Origin: Adenanthera pavonina
Taxonomy: Eukaryota; Streptophyta; Magnoliopsida; Fabales; Fabaceae
Assembly (NCBI GenBank): GCA_026686845.1
Contig: JAIVEN010000011.1
Span: forward strand, 20,446,501 to 20,510,500
Direction: 5' to 3'
Length of the DNA stretch: 64,000 bases
In this document: positions 44,666-56,609 of the stretch, piece after piece
Position numbering within the stretch: position 1 is the stretch's first letter
Layout of the letters: every line of letters begins with the position of its first letter
Position numbers and translations under genes: made by a program
Notes under the pieces: model-generated
What the model was told of the DNA's origin: nothing
Seen by the model: only the letters and a program-made list of their open reading frames with translations
Databases searched by the model: none

Positions 44666-47556
44666 AGCAAAAGTACATTTTTAGTCCTTTAATTTTATAT
44701 TATTTTTCATTTTGATCCCTTAATTTTATTTTGTTTCTTTTTAATCATTAACTTTCAAAATATAATTAAAAGTTTCCATATGATTAATACCATTAACTAT
44801 ATTAATAGAAAATACTTTTAAATACTAACAAATCATTTCCAAATACTTAGACACTTTTTTATGACAAAAGATCTTAAAAAAATAAAATTTTGTTTAGAAG
44901 TCGATTATCTGTAATTATTTAATTTAAAAATATTTTAAGCCTAAGATTGATGAATAGATATATTAAATAATATTTTGTCAGCATATGAGAATACTTTATC
45001 AGTATTTGGAGTTAACTGTCAAACCTTAACCTTATGAACCATTTACTATTCATCTTTAGTGATTTGGGTTCCAATTAGATGCATTTGGAAGCAAATTTGC
45101 GCCAAATTTGAAAAATTCCAAAAATTATCAAAAGTCACTATTTATTTAGTAACTATAATAATTTAGTTGAATTTTAAAAAATCATAACTAATTCTAGAAA
45201 AGTCGTTTAATGGTGATTCAAATTGCTAAATTCATCTCCTAAAATACTCTATGAGGAAAAAATATTTATTTAGAATTTAATTGGGCAAATTTCTACAGTA
45301 AATTTCATGAATTTACTTACAATTTATACCCTAATTGTTCCAAATTTCATTTCATAAAATTCCATAATGCCATTTTCTCAATAGTAGTCACATAACATAT
45401 GTAAAATTGATCCAAAACAAACTTTATTCATTGTTTAGGAGTCACATGTAATTTGCATAATTGTAACATAGATTGTCATTAAACTTTGATATTGTATAAA
45501 CATCCAAAATATCCTTCCTATTACTAAACATTTCTTCATGAATCATCCTCCTTGTCTTTCACATGATTTGGACCTAATCATGATTAGATATTTAGTGGAG
45601 AAAGATTTATGAAAATCCCAATAACATTATAATCCCATTCTTAGCATAGTATTTAGAAATAGTTGCAAGAAACATAATTTCACTTTGCCATGGTAACATT
45701 TAGGATCAATAGACATCTTTTAGCATGTTTATCATGTTCTTCACATGTTCATGCAAAATTTATAGTATATTCATCATTCTTTCACCATTTTGATCCAACA
45801 TTATCATCATATTCATAACATAAACATGTTTTCTACCTACCAATCATAGAAATATAAGATCTAAATAACCATTTAGAAATATAATGCAAGAAAGGGAAAA
45901 AGATATTACCTTAAACTTTTAAACGTTCCTTTTCTCTTCTTCTCCTTCTATCTATAACTCACTCTCTCACTAATATATGATGGATTTTCACTTTTTGGTG
46001 TGAAGAATGGAGGGGAGGAAGAGCCTATTTATAAACAACAAGAAGCAACTCCATCCATTGGATTAAATTTTGATCCAAGAGTCAAAATTGCACTACATCA
46101 CTTCTTTTCTCCACCATACACCTAATTTCTTCACATAATTGTTGTCTAATTAATTTTTTCTCTCTTGTCATTAATTTGGAAGCCACTTTTATTTCCAAAT
46201 AAGGTAAATATTGCATCATTATGCTTACATAGGCTTACTTCATCCAAGCTTTCAATTTTGACACCTAATCTTTAAAATAGTATCATGCATGGTAGTTAAC
46301 TCTTCTCCACTCCTTTTTCTTCTTATTTGCATGCCATTTTGAGTCCAAATTCAGCCCAAGATGATGCATTTAATTATTTGGGCTTAAACCATTTAATTCT
46401 AGGCCCAATTTTAACATATACCAGGTTTTCGGGCTCTAATTATGTAAATTTTGTCTGGTAAAACTTTTCACGCATAAATATATTTAAAATATGAATTTCA
46501 AAATCATTATAACCTTAATTAATCATTTATAAGCCCATATAATTTCTTTTAGAAGATATTTTACCTTATTGGGCTCTAACCGAAAACAACAATAAAATTA
46601 GTTCTGGTTAGTTTTTCCTGTAACCTCTCTACATAGATAATTATTATAAACCTTATAAAATTATTTTAGACTTATTCTTGATTATTTTATAATCTACTGG
46701 GTCACCTATAATTTAATCACTTTGGAAATTGGGTAAATTGGGTTTATTGGGCCATTTATCCTTTTTTGACCTAGTTTGAACTATTCTTGTCAGTAGTACT
46801 TCTGGGCCTTCTAAAAATTATCCCTAGCCTATTAGGGTTTTCTACACTTTTATTGGGCCTCCATGAATAGTACTCTTGACCCATTAAGAAACCAGTCTAG
46901 TCTTACTTGGTCCGAACTCCGATTTTGACCCAATATCCATTAGACCTATTCTATGGCTATTTAAACCTTATAGAAAAATCCAGTATCTCTTTTTATGCCC
47001 TAATATATTTGAGTTTCTTGATCCAGACTTATTTTCTAATTCTTATTAATTTACAAATTATGGAACTTCAGATCAATTTTCTGCCTTATATATCTATTTT
47101 CTGGTTTTGCTTATTAGAATATAATTTCTTACGATAATGTTCCTGAATCATCTCCTATAATTAGTCTTAGCAAATACTGGACAGATAATTTGTTTGAGAA
47201 AATGACATCTATGTCCGCTTTTTTGTCTTTTTGCTAATAATTAATATTTTCAATTATGCCATCTAACTTTCTTTGCAATTTGGTCCCTGATCATCCTTTG
47301 CAATTTAGTCCCTAGTTTAATTTTCACAAGATATTTAAGCTCTTTTAATTTTAATTATGCAGTAATTCTCTAAACCAGAATTTAAACAAAATCATAGAAA
47401 TTTAGATGTTACATTAACAAAATTAATGGTGTTAGTAATAAGGAAACTATTTTTATTATATTTTGAAAATTAAAGGATTTAAAGGAAACAAAATAAAGTT
47501 AATGGACTCAAATAAAATTTAGTGTAAAATTAAGGGACTAAAAATATACTTTTACC
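44666..47556. mobile_element. Mutator-like MITE (about 0.49 kb) split by a solo LTR, 9-bp TSD TATTAAAAA
   Basis: The left arm AGCAAAAGTACATTTTTAG and the reversed right arm GGTAAAAGTATATTTTTAG begin an imperfect inverted repeat of over 100 bp (44666-44800 against 47419-47556). TATTAAAAA is repeated exactly at 44657-44665 and 47557-47565. A 9-bp duplication with long inverted repeats suggests a Mutator-like non-autonomous element. The solo LTR at 45017-47413 entered near the right arm. No transposase is present. Confidence 0.8.
45017..47413 (-). mobile_element. Solo LTR, TSD TTAAC
   Basis: 2397 bp from TGTCAAACC to AGATGTTACA; reversed, it starts TGTAACATCT and ends GGTTTGACA. TTAAC is duplicated at 45012-45016 and 47414-47418. 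It lies inside the Mutator-like MITE. No coding interior is seen. The terminal TGTAACATC and several motifs resemble the gypsy LTRs elsewhere in the window, but I could not match it confidently to one of those families. The small frame at 46907-47137 has no recognisable product. Confidence 0.85.
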
Positions 47557-47650
47557 TATTAAAAATATTTGAAGTTTGGTGGGTTAAAATATAGGAAAAA
47601 TTAATCATTTGTTCTTTGATCTTAGCTTCATGTTTCAAAATCATAGCAAT

Positions 47651-48767
47651 TTTACCTTGCTTGTTAGAGTCAATGACATTGACTATTAATATGTCAATTG
47701 TACCAAATTATCATCATAGTTGGCAATTAATGTGGTATCCTAGTTTGAAAAAATCCTGAAAAAATCACAAAAATGCAAAAAAAATAGAAAAGTGGTCTAA
47801 ATGAAAGAGTTTGGCCAAAATATACTGATTCTAATATCCAAAAACAATAACTTTTAGTTATAGACTTCAAAAACTATTAAAAATATTATGTGGCAGTCTA
47901 TGTGACGTCAAAATAAGAACATAATGCACCAACTCAACCCAATTAATTTTGGCCCCAAGCTGGGAAGCGAAACCTTAATTACCATAACCCTAACTAAAAA
48001 TCTCAAAACTTAATAAAATAAACTAATAAACACATAGGAACAAACAAATAACAAAAATCAAGTGGAGATTCATGAAAAAAGAATGAACTAAAAATTCTCA
48101 AGAAAATGGAAAAATAAAAAAAAGTCACAAAAATATAAGTAAAATAAAAAAGTGGTCAAAATGAAGAAAATTAGATAAAATACACTAGTTCTAATACCAA
48201 AGTGGTATTAGATTTCCAAGTGAGCTTAATTTGTGATTTTTAATAGTTTTTGGGTATTTTAGCCAAATTCATTTTGACTACCTTTTTACTTTTTCTTGCC
48301 TTTTTGTGAATTTTCTTTATTTTTCTATTTTCTTGAGAATTTATTTATTTATTTTTCATATGAATCTACACAAGATTTTTTATATTTCTTTCCTTTGTGT
48401 TGGTTAGTTAATTTTATTACGTTCTCAGATTTTTAATTAGGGTTCTAATAATTAGGGTTTCAATTTCTGGTTGAGGCCAAAATTAATTTAGTGCAATATG
48501 TTCCCACTTGGATATCACATAGACTACCACATAAAATTTTTATGAAATATTTTTTATTAGTTTCTGGGGTCTCTAATTAAAAGTTAATCCCACACTTGGG
48601 TATTGAAACTAGTGTATTTTAGCTAAATTTCTTTATTTAGATCACTTTTTTCCATTTTTCTTGCATTTTTATGATTTTTTAATTTTTTTCCAACTAGGAT
48701 GATTTGATACAGTTTGTGGTACAGTTGGCAAATTAATGGTCATCGTCATTGACTTTAACAGGTAGGG
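47651..48767. repeat. Large inverted repeat (foldback), arms of about 0.55 kb
   Basis: The left arm (about 47651-48209) and right arm (about 48226-48767) are reverse complements over almost their whole length at roughly 75-80% by eye. Paired landmarks: GTCAATGAC at both outer ends, ATGTGGCAGTCTATGTGA against TCACATAGACTACCACAT, and ATTCTCAAGAAAATGGAAAA against TTTTCTATTTTCTTGAGAAT. The hinge is only about 16 bases. No protein is encoded. It could be a foldback-type transposon or a source of hairpin RNA. Confidence 0.82.
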
Positions 48768-49077
48768 TCAGACTTAAGATACCAGTAGCAACTTTAGGAA
48801 TACTTTGGAGATATCGGTAGCACCTTAGTTAACAATAGTGATCCGTATGAATGCCATGTGGCAAGACAATGGTGAGACATTGCCAACGTGGTAGCCAAAG
48901 TTGTAGATGTGGTAAAACATGTGGATAATGGATGCTAATGTGGATGAAATATTAGTTGATTTCAGTCCCTAAATCCTTTAACATTAACTATCTCTGTCTT
49001 TAGGTGTGTGGTGAAAATTATCAATTTTAACAAGTCTCTACTTAAAGTTTAGACATTTACAGAGAGCTTCAAAGTGT
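48768..49077. other. Intergenic stretch, nothing recognised
   Basis: No open frame or repeat structure found. It ends where an LTR-like TGTAACATCC begins. Confidence 0.45.
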
Positions 49078-49405
49078 AACATCCTAAATTTTTAAATAAA
49101 GATTTAGAAGTAGTTAGTTAAAATATGTAAAACTCATACTTAAAAACTCAAATTTCAAGAGAGAAAAAAAAGCCTTTAAGACTAAGTTTAAATCCAATTG
49201 AATATTAAGCAATTCTACCAAAATTTTGGTAGCATAACAACTATAACTCAAGGAACCCCAAATAAAACTTATTTAAAAATCTTTAAACTATAGCATTCCT
49301 AATCAACAAACAACATATTCTAAGATTTAAATCAATCTCATAAACCATCTGAACACATCAAAATCCAAGTGGAACAAACAAACCCTAGGCCTAAAACAAG
49401 GCATT
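49078..49405 (+). mobile_element. Possible LTR 5' fragment
   Basis: It begins TGTAACATCCTAAATTT, resembling the starts of the gypsy LTRs in this window, and runs about 330 bases before gypsy pol-like coding sequence appears. No matching end or target duplication was found, so it is probably a truncated LTR. Confidence 0.4.
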
Positions 49406-49408
49406 TCC

Positions 49409-49735
49409 ATGGATTGGGTCATACATCCTATGTTACTAAAGAAAGATATTCAACAAGTAAAACTTAAAGCTCAAGAGAATGATGCAAGCATGGAGCAAGC
49501 TCAAAACATTGGAAAAAAGGAGGTTGAACATATAAACCAAAAGTGGAAGACAATTGATCCATTACAAGGCATGGGAGGCCTAATGATGAGAACAAGAGCT
49601 AAGGCAATGAAAGAGGCCTTGAATAGTGTGATCAACAAGCAACTTGAGATGGAGCCTTTGCACTTAACTGAATTTGAAGTCCAAGAGCACAACAATGATA
49701 TGATTATGTTATCATATATAGAAGTTCAGATTTAA
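49409..49735 (+). pseudogene. pol: Ty3/gypsy pol C-terminal remnant
   Basis: A 108-residue frame contains GGLMMRTRAKAMKEALNSVI, which resembles the RGPMTRARAKxxKEAL motif at the extreme C-terminus of many plant gypsy polyproteins. Upstream sequence (HPMLLKKDIQQVKLKAQ...) is not recognisable. No reverse transcriptase or integrase precedes it; an LTR-like fragment does. It belongs to a different gypsy family from the one at 51363. Confidence 0.55.
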
Positions 49736-50509
49736 GCCCAAAATCAAGCCCAACATAAAGAGCTTACTTAAAAAGACATGTGACTCTCTTAAAGAGCATG
49801 TGACTTGAGGATTAATAGCTCTGATTAGTATTAATTTCATTTTTTATTAATTATGGGCTGAACTTTAATTATTAATAAAGCTCAGCTAGTTAATGAGTAG
49901 TCTTTTGATAGCCCACCTTGTAAATAAGCATGTCATGTACCAAACATGTGATTTCATTAATGTGATGGCATGTTTATAAGGGCACAGATTTTATTTTTAT
50001 TATTTTCTTATGAATTTTTGTTATTTTATTTTAGGGATTTATTTTACTAGTTTCCTAGATTTAATAGGAGTGTTATTTGGGCCTAAAGTCTCCTAATCCT
50101 ATTAGGATTACTTTAGTCCAAATTAATTAGGTTTTCTAGGCTTATTAGGTTAGATTTTGCCTTACTTACTTAAGGCTAACTTTTATGTGCATTTTTTAGA
50201 TTTGAATGATTAAAGTTTCAAACTTTTGTGAGTTTCTCTTGCGTTCTTTGAGTGCTATGATGAAACTATGACTTATCAAGAAATTAGTCAATCCTTGTGG
50301 CACCACCAAAACTAGGGTTCAAGAGACCGGTTCTCTTGGGTTCTAATTCACTTAGACCAACATATCTTTTCTATTTTCTTGTTTGTTCCCTTCTTCTTAC
50401 TGTTTTTCTATTTTTTTAAGTTTTCGTGTCCCTTGTAATTGCAACGATCTGAGTGTCTTACGTATCAAAGTGAGTTCTTTAGATTAATTCCATAGGGGTT
50501 GACCTATCA
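49736..50509 (+). mobile_element. LTR-like sequence ending at a primer binding site
   Basis: Its right end GGGGTTGACCTATCA is followed by TT and then TGGTACCAGAGC, so this is the 3' end of an LTR seen from the 5' LTR side. The LTR start is not clear; it may be soon after 49735. Because pol tail sequence lies directly upstream, the LTR may be shared by two joined elements. Confidence 0.5.
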
Positions 50510-50511
50510 TT

Positions 50512-50523
50512 TGGTACCAGAGC
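50512..50523 (+). other. Primer binding site, initiator-Met tRNA (one mismatch)
   Basis: TGGTACCAGAGC differs by one base from TGGTATCAGAGC and lies two bases after the LTR end at 50509. Confidence 0.7.
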
Positions 50524-51362
50524 TTAGACTTGCAAATCAATGTGTGTTTTCTAATTTGTTTCCTTTCTTTTCGTTTTGTTTTCCATTTTCCTTATTGTTC
50601 AGAAAATCATCATCACTATTTTTTTCAATCATTGTTCATTATTGTACTGTTCATTGTCACTATTTCCATCATCACTATTCATCGGTATTATTTTCCCTAT
50701 TGTTCATCATCTACTGTTTCGTGAGTACTGTTCACATCACTGTTTCCATTATACTATTCATCTGTACTATTTTTCATCCTGTTCATAGTCACTATTTCAT
50801 ATTTTTATTTAGTCTAAAGGAGATTTAAAAAAAAGAAAGAAATTAATAGCAGTTAAAAAAATATTAAAAAAATCTGAAAAAAAAGAGAGATTGATTGTTG
50901 CAAAAAAAAAAAGAGCCATAAAATAATTATTTGATTGAACTTGATTTAGAATTTGATTGACTTAATTTATCAACTTTGGTGATAAGTCCCATTAAATCTC
51001 TATAATTTGTCTTTTCTTCAGATTTCTTTCCTTATCAATTTCCTACCAATTTCATCCTTCTTTGTTCTATTTCCATCAAATTTCTCTTGTTGGAAATTTG
51101 AGTTCATTTGTGCTCATTTGTGTTGATCATTACTTAATTAAATTAAGATCTTTGAGAACTTTAATTTTGAACTTTTGTTTTATGTGATTGCCACTTCTTT
51201 AAAAATTGATGTCCTTTTGATTGAAGTTATGGTTTTAATTTAGCACTCTCATAAGAAAGTAAGCTTTGAGTGGAAAAAGGCAAGAGAGAAATTACATCAT
51301 ATTTAAAAAAGTCTTGATTTAGTGTGAAACACGAGTGCATTTGGATTATTTTGAGTGAAACA
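50524..51362 (+). other. Untranslated leader of a gypsy element, gag missing
   Basis: A T/C-rich stretch with many TTCATCACTATT and ACTGTTCAT repeats, then A-rich, as in leaders between primer binding site and gag in some plant gypsy elements. No gag follows, because the next gypsy element begins at 51363. The open frames at 50499-50828 are low complexity and not credible. Confidence 0.4.
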
Positions 51363-52919
51363 TGTAACACCCCTCATGCTATCTTTCTTGGCATTGTGTT
51401 CAGAACTAGAGAAAACATGACGGAGGAAGGCTCACGTGGAATCTGGAAGAACTCCATGCCATGGTGAGAAGCAGGGCTGCCATAGCGAGAACCATTCCAG
51501 TGGCGTTGTTTCAGCTGAACACGGTGGAGTTGTGGCGAGGTAACCTAAGGCCGTGGCGAGATTCAGGATTTTTGTTTAAATTCAGATCATTTCGGACAAT
51601 CGGAAAGAAAGAAATGGAGGAAAACCGAGGGAGCTCTACTAGGGTTTGTTGGATTTGGCTATTGGGAGTTGTTTTCAGCCTCTTGAAGCTTGGATTCAAG
51701 TTGGTAAGTGATTCTTACTCCTTCCTCTCCATTTTGTTCGGTTGGAATTTGGGGTTTTTCGGTTTTGAGATTGGATCTTTGGTTTTGGCTGAAATCTACC
51801 AATTGAAATGGATGAAATAGGGTTAATGAAGTGTGTTTTGGTATTCTTGTTGCTTGGGTGTGAGTTTTGACGGATTTATGTATGATTTGAGCTTAACCCT
51901 AGGTTGTTTTCGGTTTGAGCTCTTGGGAATATGAAGTGTATGTGGTTGAGTAGTGTTTGAATGGTCCCTAAGAGCTTAATGATGCATGAAAGACATGTTG
52001 GAACCTTGGGTTAGGCCTAAAGTGGTTGAATTGTGATATTTGGTTTAATGGTATACTATTTTAATGGAAGAATTGTGTTATTATGAAGGTTGTTTGGTTA
52101 ATCGAGAGGGGTTCAAGCATGTTGGACATTCGAGAAGTTCATGGAACTTACATGTATGGTGTTGACAACCTAAGGTAACCGGGTGTATGTTTGTATTGTA
52201 TTGTTTGTATAGTATGACAATACGTATATTTGTGTATATATGCATGTTCCTTTTCATACCACGATATTGATTGTGTATGTGCATCATTTTTCTATATATC
52301 ATGGTATGTGTGACTAGTTGATATATGATGATTGTATATATATTGTGATGTGTAGCATCCCCATATCATTGCATGCTAGCATGTCCATATGATGCTTGTG
52401 ATGATAATGATGTGTATGTGTATAAAGGCATGTTAGCATGACATTGACATCATCACCATATGACTGCATAGTGAGAGATTGATGATGAGGTGATGATAAG
52501 ATGATGTGATATGAGATGATGATATGATAAAGATCCCTGTTGCAAAATCATCTCTATGGGAGAGCCAGGCTGTAGAGGACAACATGATATAATGAAATAT
52601 CCCTATCACTAAATCCTCTCCTTGGGAGAGCCAGGTGGCACTGGATTTGGGGATGCACCTTCCCTAAATCACCATTGATTCATGATGGTCCAAGGAAAGG
52701 AGAGCCACGGTCCGAGCTCTAGTGTAACCATTAGTTGGGTTGCATTAGGGAAAGGTGAGCTTGATGATATCCCGGAATCAGTCTTCACCGACTGTTGGAA
52801 GGGAATCATCTATATTGAAATGTCTTGTGATGACGACAGCCAATGGTTCTAGCCGTGTATGAGGGAGAACATGCATACCATTCATTCACATTGCATTCAT
52901 GAGTTGCATGAGATATATG

Positions 52920-52950
<31 letters not shown>

Positions 52951-53868
52951 ATGATTGTCCCTGGTTACTGAGACATTGTCTCACACCCCTCTCCCAGGAC
53001 TAACCTTTTAGGTGATGGCTCTGGCACTAGTCATGAGAAGCTAAAGGAATAGCAGCAGACATGGGAATACTAGGTCTATGTAGTTTATGAGCATTTTGGG
53101 ATAATGTATCATGTGCCAAGTAGGATAGAATGGTTTGTAATGGATGTATGACTTTGTTATGGTTGTATGTATGGTTATGTATGTTGTGTGTATGTGCTAT
53201 ATGTGATGAAAAGTGTATTTTGGGCCTGATTGGTGTGTTTTGGGGCCTGTAGCCCATCTGTCTAGTTGGGGTTCCAAGGGGTCAAATCTTATAGGAGTGG
53301 TTCCTTTTGGGGTGAAACCTCTTTGGACATATTGGTTTAGTGGTTTTGGACCTGTATGATTGGTCTCTGAGTGACCAGTTGCCTTTAGTGGCAATTGGAG
53401 GTGGTTAGTGGTGAGTTTTGGTCAATAAGTGGCTAAAATGGTGTTAAGGGTCCAGAATCACCATAAGGAGTTGGATTGAGGTGAAAGTGGTGTCTATGTA
53501 TAGATTGGAACTAGATTGACTTGTAGAAGTTAGAATCAAGTCAATCGGAGGTTGGAGTTTAAAGTTATGCATGTCAGAAGTTCACCCCAGAGTATGAAAG
53601 TTGGTGATATGGGATATCAGCATGGGGCGCCACGGCTCCAGAGTCTAGGCTGCAGTGCCAGAGAAGGCAGAAGTAAGGGAGAAACAGAGGAGGCCAAAGC
53701 CGTGGCACTACTGTAACGGCCGCGGCCCCATCCCATGTTTTGGAGTTTTTGGTTTCATTTCCGCTGTTCCAAGGTTGTGAGAAATTGTTTTGAGTTGTTT
53801 GGGTTGTGTTTAGTTGGATTTTGAAGTTTTTGATCAAGTCTGGAGGTGTCAGGAGGTAGGGTGTTACA
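51363..53868 (+). repeat. 5' LTR of the gypsy element
   Basis: 2506 bp with perfect 10-bp terminal inverted repeats, TGTAACACCC and GGGTGTTACA. Related LTRs lie at 6160-8155 plus 23876-24397, 20336-22605 and 33136-35709. A (GT)n microsatellite is at 52929-52950. Open frames such as 51461-51820 occur within LTR sequence and are not supported as genes. Confidence 0.94.
52921..52950. repeat. AT/GT dinucleotide microsatellite
   Basis: ATATATAT followed by about eleven GT units. Other LTRs of this family have AT runs at the equivalent place (for example near 34650). Confidence 0.9.
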
Positions 53869-53871
53869 TTT

Positions 53872-53883
53872 TGGTATCAGAGC
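53872..53883 (+). other. Primer binding site, initiator-Met tRNA
   Basis: TGGTATCAGAGC lies three bases after the 5' LTR end, an exact match to the usual primer site. Confidence 0.95.
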
Positions 53884-54013
53884 AATGGTTTTAGGCCATT
53901 GTTTCTGCTTGAAGTACTACTTGGCACAATTCAAAATACATAAACTATATTCCCACTACAATGCTAGTCTAAAACCATGTAATTGAATGTATTGTTGCTT
54001 GTGTGTAGGAAGA

Positions 54014-55204
54014 ATGTCTCGAAGAGGAAGACCGAGTAATAGCGATCTCATGAGGCAGATGCAAGAGATGTTGGCTGGCCTTAGTAATCAAGTGAATACT
54101 CAGGGGGAAACGTTGAATAGGTTGCAAGAGCGAATAGATAGGCAAGAGCATGAGGAAGGGAATGAAGAGGCCAGTATGTTTGTGGATTTGAATACAGGAG
54201 AGGATGAAAATGTGATGGAGCCTGAGAGAGCCCCAAGGGTTAGAAGAAGGAGTATCTCTTCGCAGTTGAAGAATTTTTGGAAGTTTAGTCCCCTGGCTTT
54301 TGAAGGTACCATGGATGTTTCGCAGGCTGAAGATTGGATAGAACAATTGGAGAACATCTTCAGTATAATGGATTGTACCTTAGAGCAAAGGGTGCAATTG
54401 GCGGCGTTTAAGCTTGAGAAGAAGGCTAAACATTGGTGGAGGAGTGTTCTCCCAAGTGTTGAAGTGATGAATCCTCCAATGAATTGGGATCAGTTTAAGG
54501 AATGGTTCTTTGCACACTACGTCCCTCCAGCCTTAATGATGCAGAAGGAGGCCGAGTTCCTAACTATTCAATAAGGGAATCTGTCGGCAGATGACTATAT
54601 TGATCAGTTTTTGGACTTGGTGAAGTATTCCACTTATTTGAATAATTACCCTGATGATAGGTGGATGGCTCAGAGGTTGTTTGAGGGAGCCCATTCAGAG
54701 ATAAAGGAGCAGCTATCTATGATAGAGTTTGTGACCTTTGAGAACTTGTATGCGAAGATACATGCCCTATATAGACAGATGAAGAAGGATGAGGAGCATA
54801 GAAGGAATTCCATGATTCAGGCCTTTTCTTACCTAGGACCTACAGGAGGAATCAGTAAAGGAAGTAGTTCAGGTAGTGGTAGTAGTGGCGGCAGTACAGG
54901 TTCTAGCGAAAGAAGAGGTTGTCATAATAGAGGCCGTCATAGTAGAGGTAGAGGCAGGTTCGACAGAGATCAGTTCAACAGAGGTCGGTTTGGTAGATGA
55001 CCCTTTTATCAAGGAGGCTTTGAAAGGCGGAGTTCCAGTCAGAGTGAGTATGCAGGAAGGGACTTTGCTCCATCTCAGTATAGTTCAGGTAGTGTATCAA
55101 ATCCGTGCACAAAATATGGGTTGAGTCATGGTGACCGTCCGTGCATGTTTTGTTTTAGTTGTGGGAGACCAGGACATATTGCTCATGGTTGTCATGAGCC
55201 AAGG
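54014..55204 (+). pseudogene. gag: Gypsy Gag, broken by in-frame stops
   Basis: It starts at ATG 54014 (MSRRGRPSNSDLMRQ) and encodes an N-terminal coiled-coil-like region, the retrotransposon gag domain (WIEQLENIFSIMDC, FKLEKKAKHWWRS), a Ser/Gly then Arg-rich linker, and a CCHC zinc knuckle CFSCGRPGHIAHGC at 55151-55192. TAA at 54572-54574 and TGA at 54998-55000 interrupt the frame, which then continues unchanged, so both are point mutations. The second replaces an Arg codon in a GRFGR context. Confidence 0.9.
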
Positions 55205-55822
55205 TGTGAAGATGCGATGATGAGGCCCACAATGCCCGGACGAGTTTTTGCTATCACCCGACAAGAAACGGATGCAGCGCCTAATTTGATTAGAGGTAAA
55301 CTCAAACTCAATGGTTACTCTATTCATGCTTTGTTTGACTCAGGTGCATCGCATTCCTTCATTTCTTTTGATTGTGCTCAGAGATTGGGTATTGTGGCAA
55401 CGGGGTTTCCTTTTGAGTTGTCGGTGTCCACACCCACGGGAGTTTTAATAAGAATTGCTCAAGCTTGTCTTAACTGTGTGGTTCGTTTTGAACACCGAAG
55501 CACTACCCTGGATCTAATCTGTTTGCCATTGTAAGAAATTGATGTGATAATTGGGATGGACTGGTTGGAGGCGAATAATGTCATTCTTGACTATGCTTGG
55601 AAGACGGTGTCTTTGCTTATGAACATCCCTAGTGAGGAAGGAGACAAGAATGTTTGTTTATCCTTTGCCAAAGTTGACAGGTATCTGAGGAAAGGATGTC
55701 AAGGGTTTCTAGTTTTCTTCTCTGTGAATGTGGATGTGGAAGGAGGTGTCGAAAGATATCCGCTTGTGAATGAATTCCCTGATGTGTTTCTAGAGGAGAA
55801 CACTGGTTTGCCACCACCATGA
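55205..55822 (+). pseudogene. pol: Gypsy aspartic protease region
   Basis: It continues in the gag frame. The protease active site is ALFDSGASHSFIS (DSG at about 55337), then the flap region and IIGMDWLEANNVILDYAWK, typical of retropepsins of plant gypsy elements. TAA at 55532-55534 and TGA at 55820-55822 interrupt it. The catalytic Asp is retained. Confidence 0.88.
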
Positions 55823-56474
55823 GAACTGGAGTTTTCCATCGATTTGATGCCCAAGACGAGTCCTATTTCAAAGGCTCCATATAGAACGGCGTCGTCTGAA
55901 TTGAAAGAGCTCAAGAACAGATTGAGGATTTGTTAAAAAAGGGTTTCATCAGACATAGTGTCTCACCTTGGGGAACTCCAATGTTGTTTGTCAATAAGAA
56001 GGATGGTAGCCTCAGATTGTGCATTGATTATAGGCAACTGAACCGAGTGATGATCAAGAATAAATATCCTTTATCGAGGATTGAAGACTTGATTGATCAG
56101 TTAGCAGGTACCTTCATATTCTCTAAAATTGATTTGAGTTCAGGATACCATCAATTGCGAGTGCGTGCTAAAAATGTACCTAAAATGGCATTTGGAACTC
56201 GATATGGTCATTATGAGTTTCATGTGATGCCATTCAGGTTGACCAATGCCCCGGCAATCTTCATGGATTATATGAACAGGGTGTTTCGACCATATTTGGA
56301 TAAATTTGTGGTAGTGTTTATTGATGACATTCTGATCTACCCCAAGAATGAGGAAGAGTATGCGCTCCATCTTTAGATTGTGTTGCAAGTATTGCGGGAT
56401 CACTAACTATATGCTAAGCTCAGTAAATGTGAGTTTTGGCTACGGGAGATGAAATTTCTGGGTCATGTGATTTA
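55823..56474 (+). pseudogene. pol: Gypsy reverse transcriptase, part before the copia insertion
   Basis: Motifs in order: KGFIRHSVSPWGTPMLFVNK, LRLCIDYRQLNRVMIKNKYP, FSKIDLSSGYHQLRV and the catalytic VVVFIDDILIYPKN. One base appears to be missing near 55910, moving the frame, and TAG at 56374-56376 follows. At 56474 the sequence is cut after the codons for a GHVI motif by the copia insertion; the frame resumes at 61514. Confidence 0.9.
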
Positions 56475-56609
56475 TGTTCAATCAAGAAGTTTTGATGATT
56501 CCAAATCAACCTTCAAGAGCTTGGAATAAAGATATTAATGGTGACCAAAAGGTTTCAAGTGAAGAAATTCTGGATAAATCTGTGAAAAGATAGATGTAGG
56601 ATGTTTAGT
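56475..56609 (+). repeat. 5' LTR remnant of the deleted copia
   Basis: It matches the first 130-140 bases of the young copia LTR with substitutions, then joins gag at a shared AGGTAAAGA-like sequence. About 1.6 kb of LTR, the primer site and 450 codons of gag are missing. Confidence 0.88.

Noticed and set aside
50499..50828. Phe/Ser/His-rich 109-residue frame that looks membrane-like
   Set aside because: It is low-complexity TTC/ATT/CAT sequence in a retrotransposon leader after a primer binding site.
51461..51820. 119-residue open frame
   Set aside because: It lies inside the gypsy LTR; related LTRs (33250-33500, 63780-64000) do not keep the frame.
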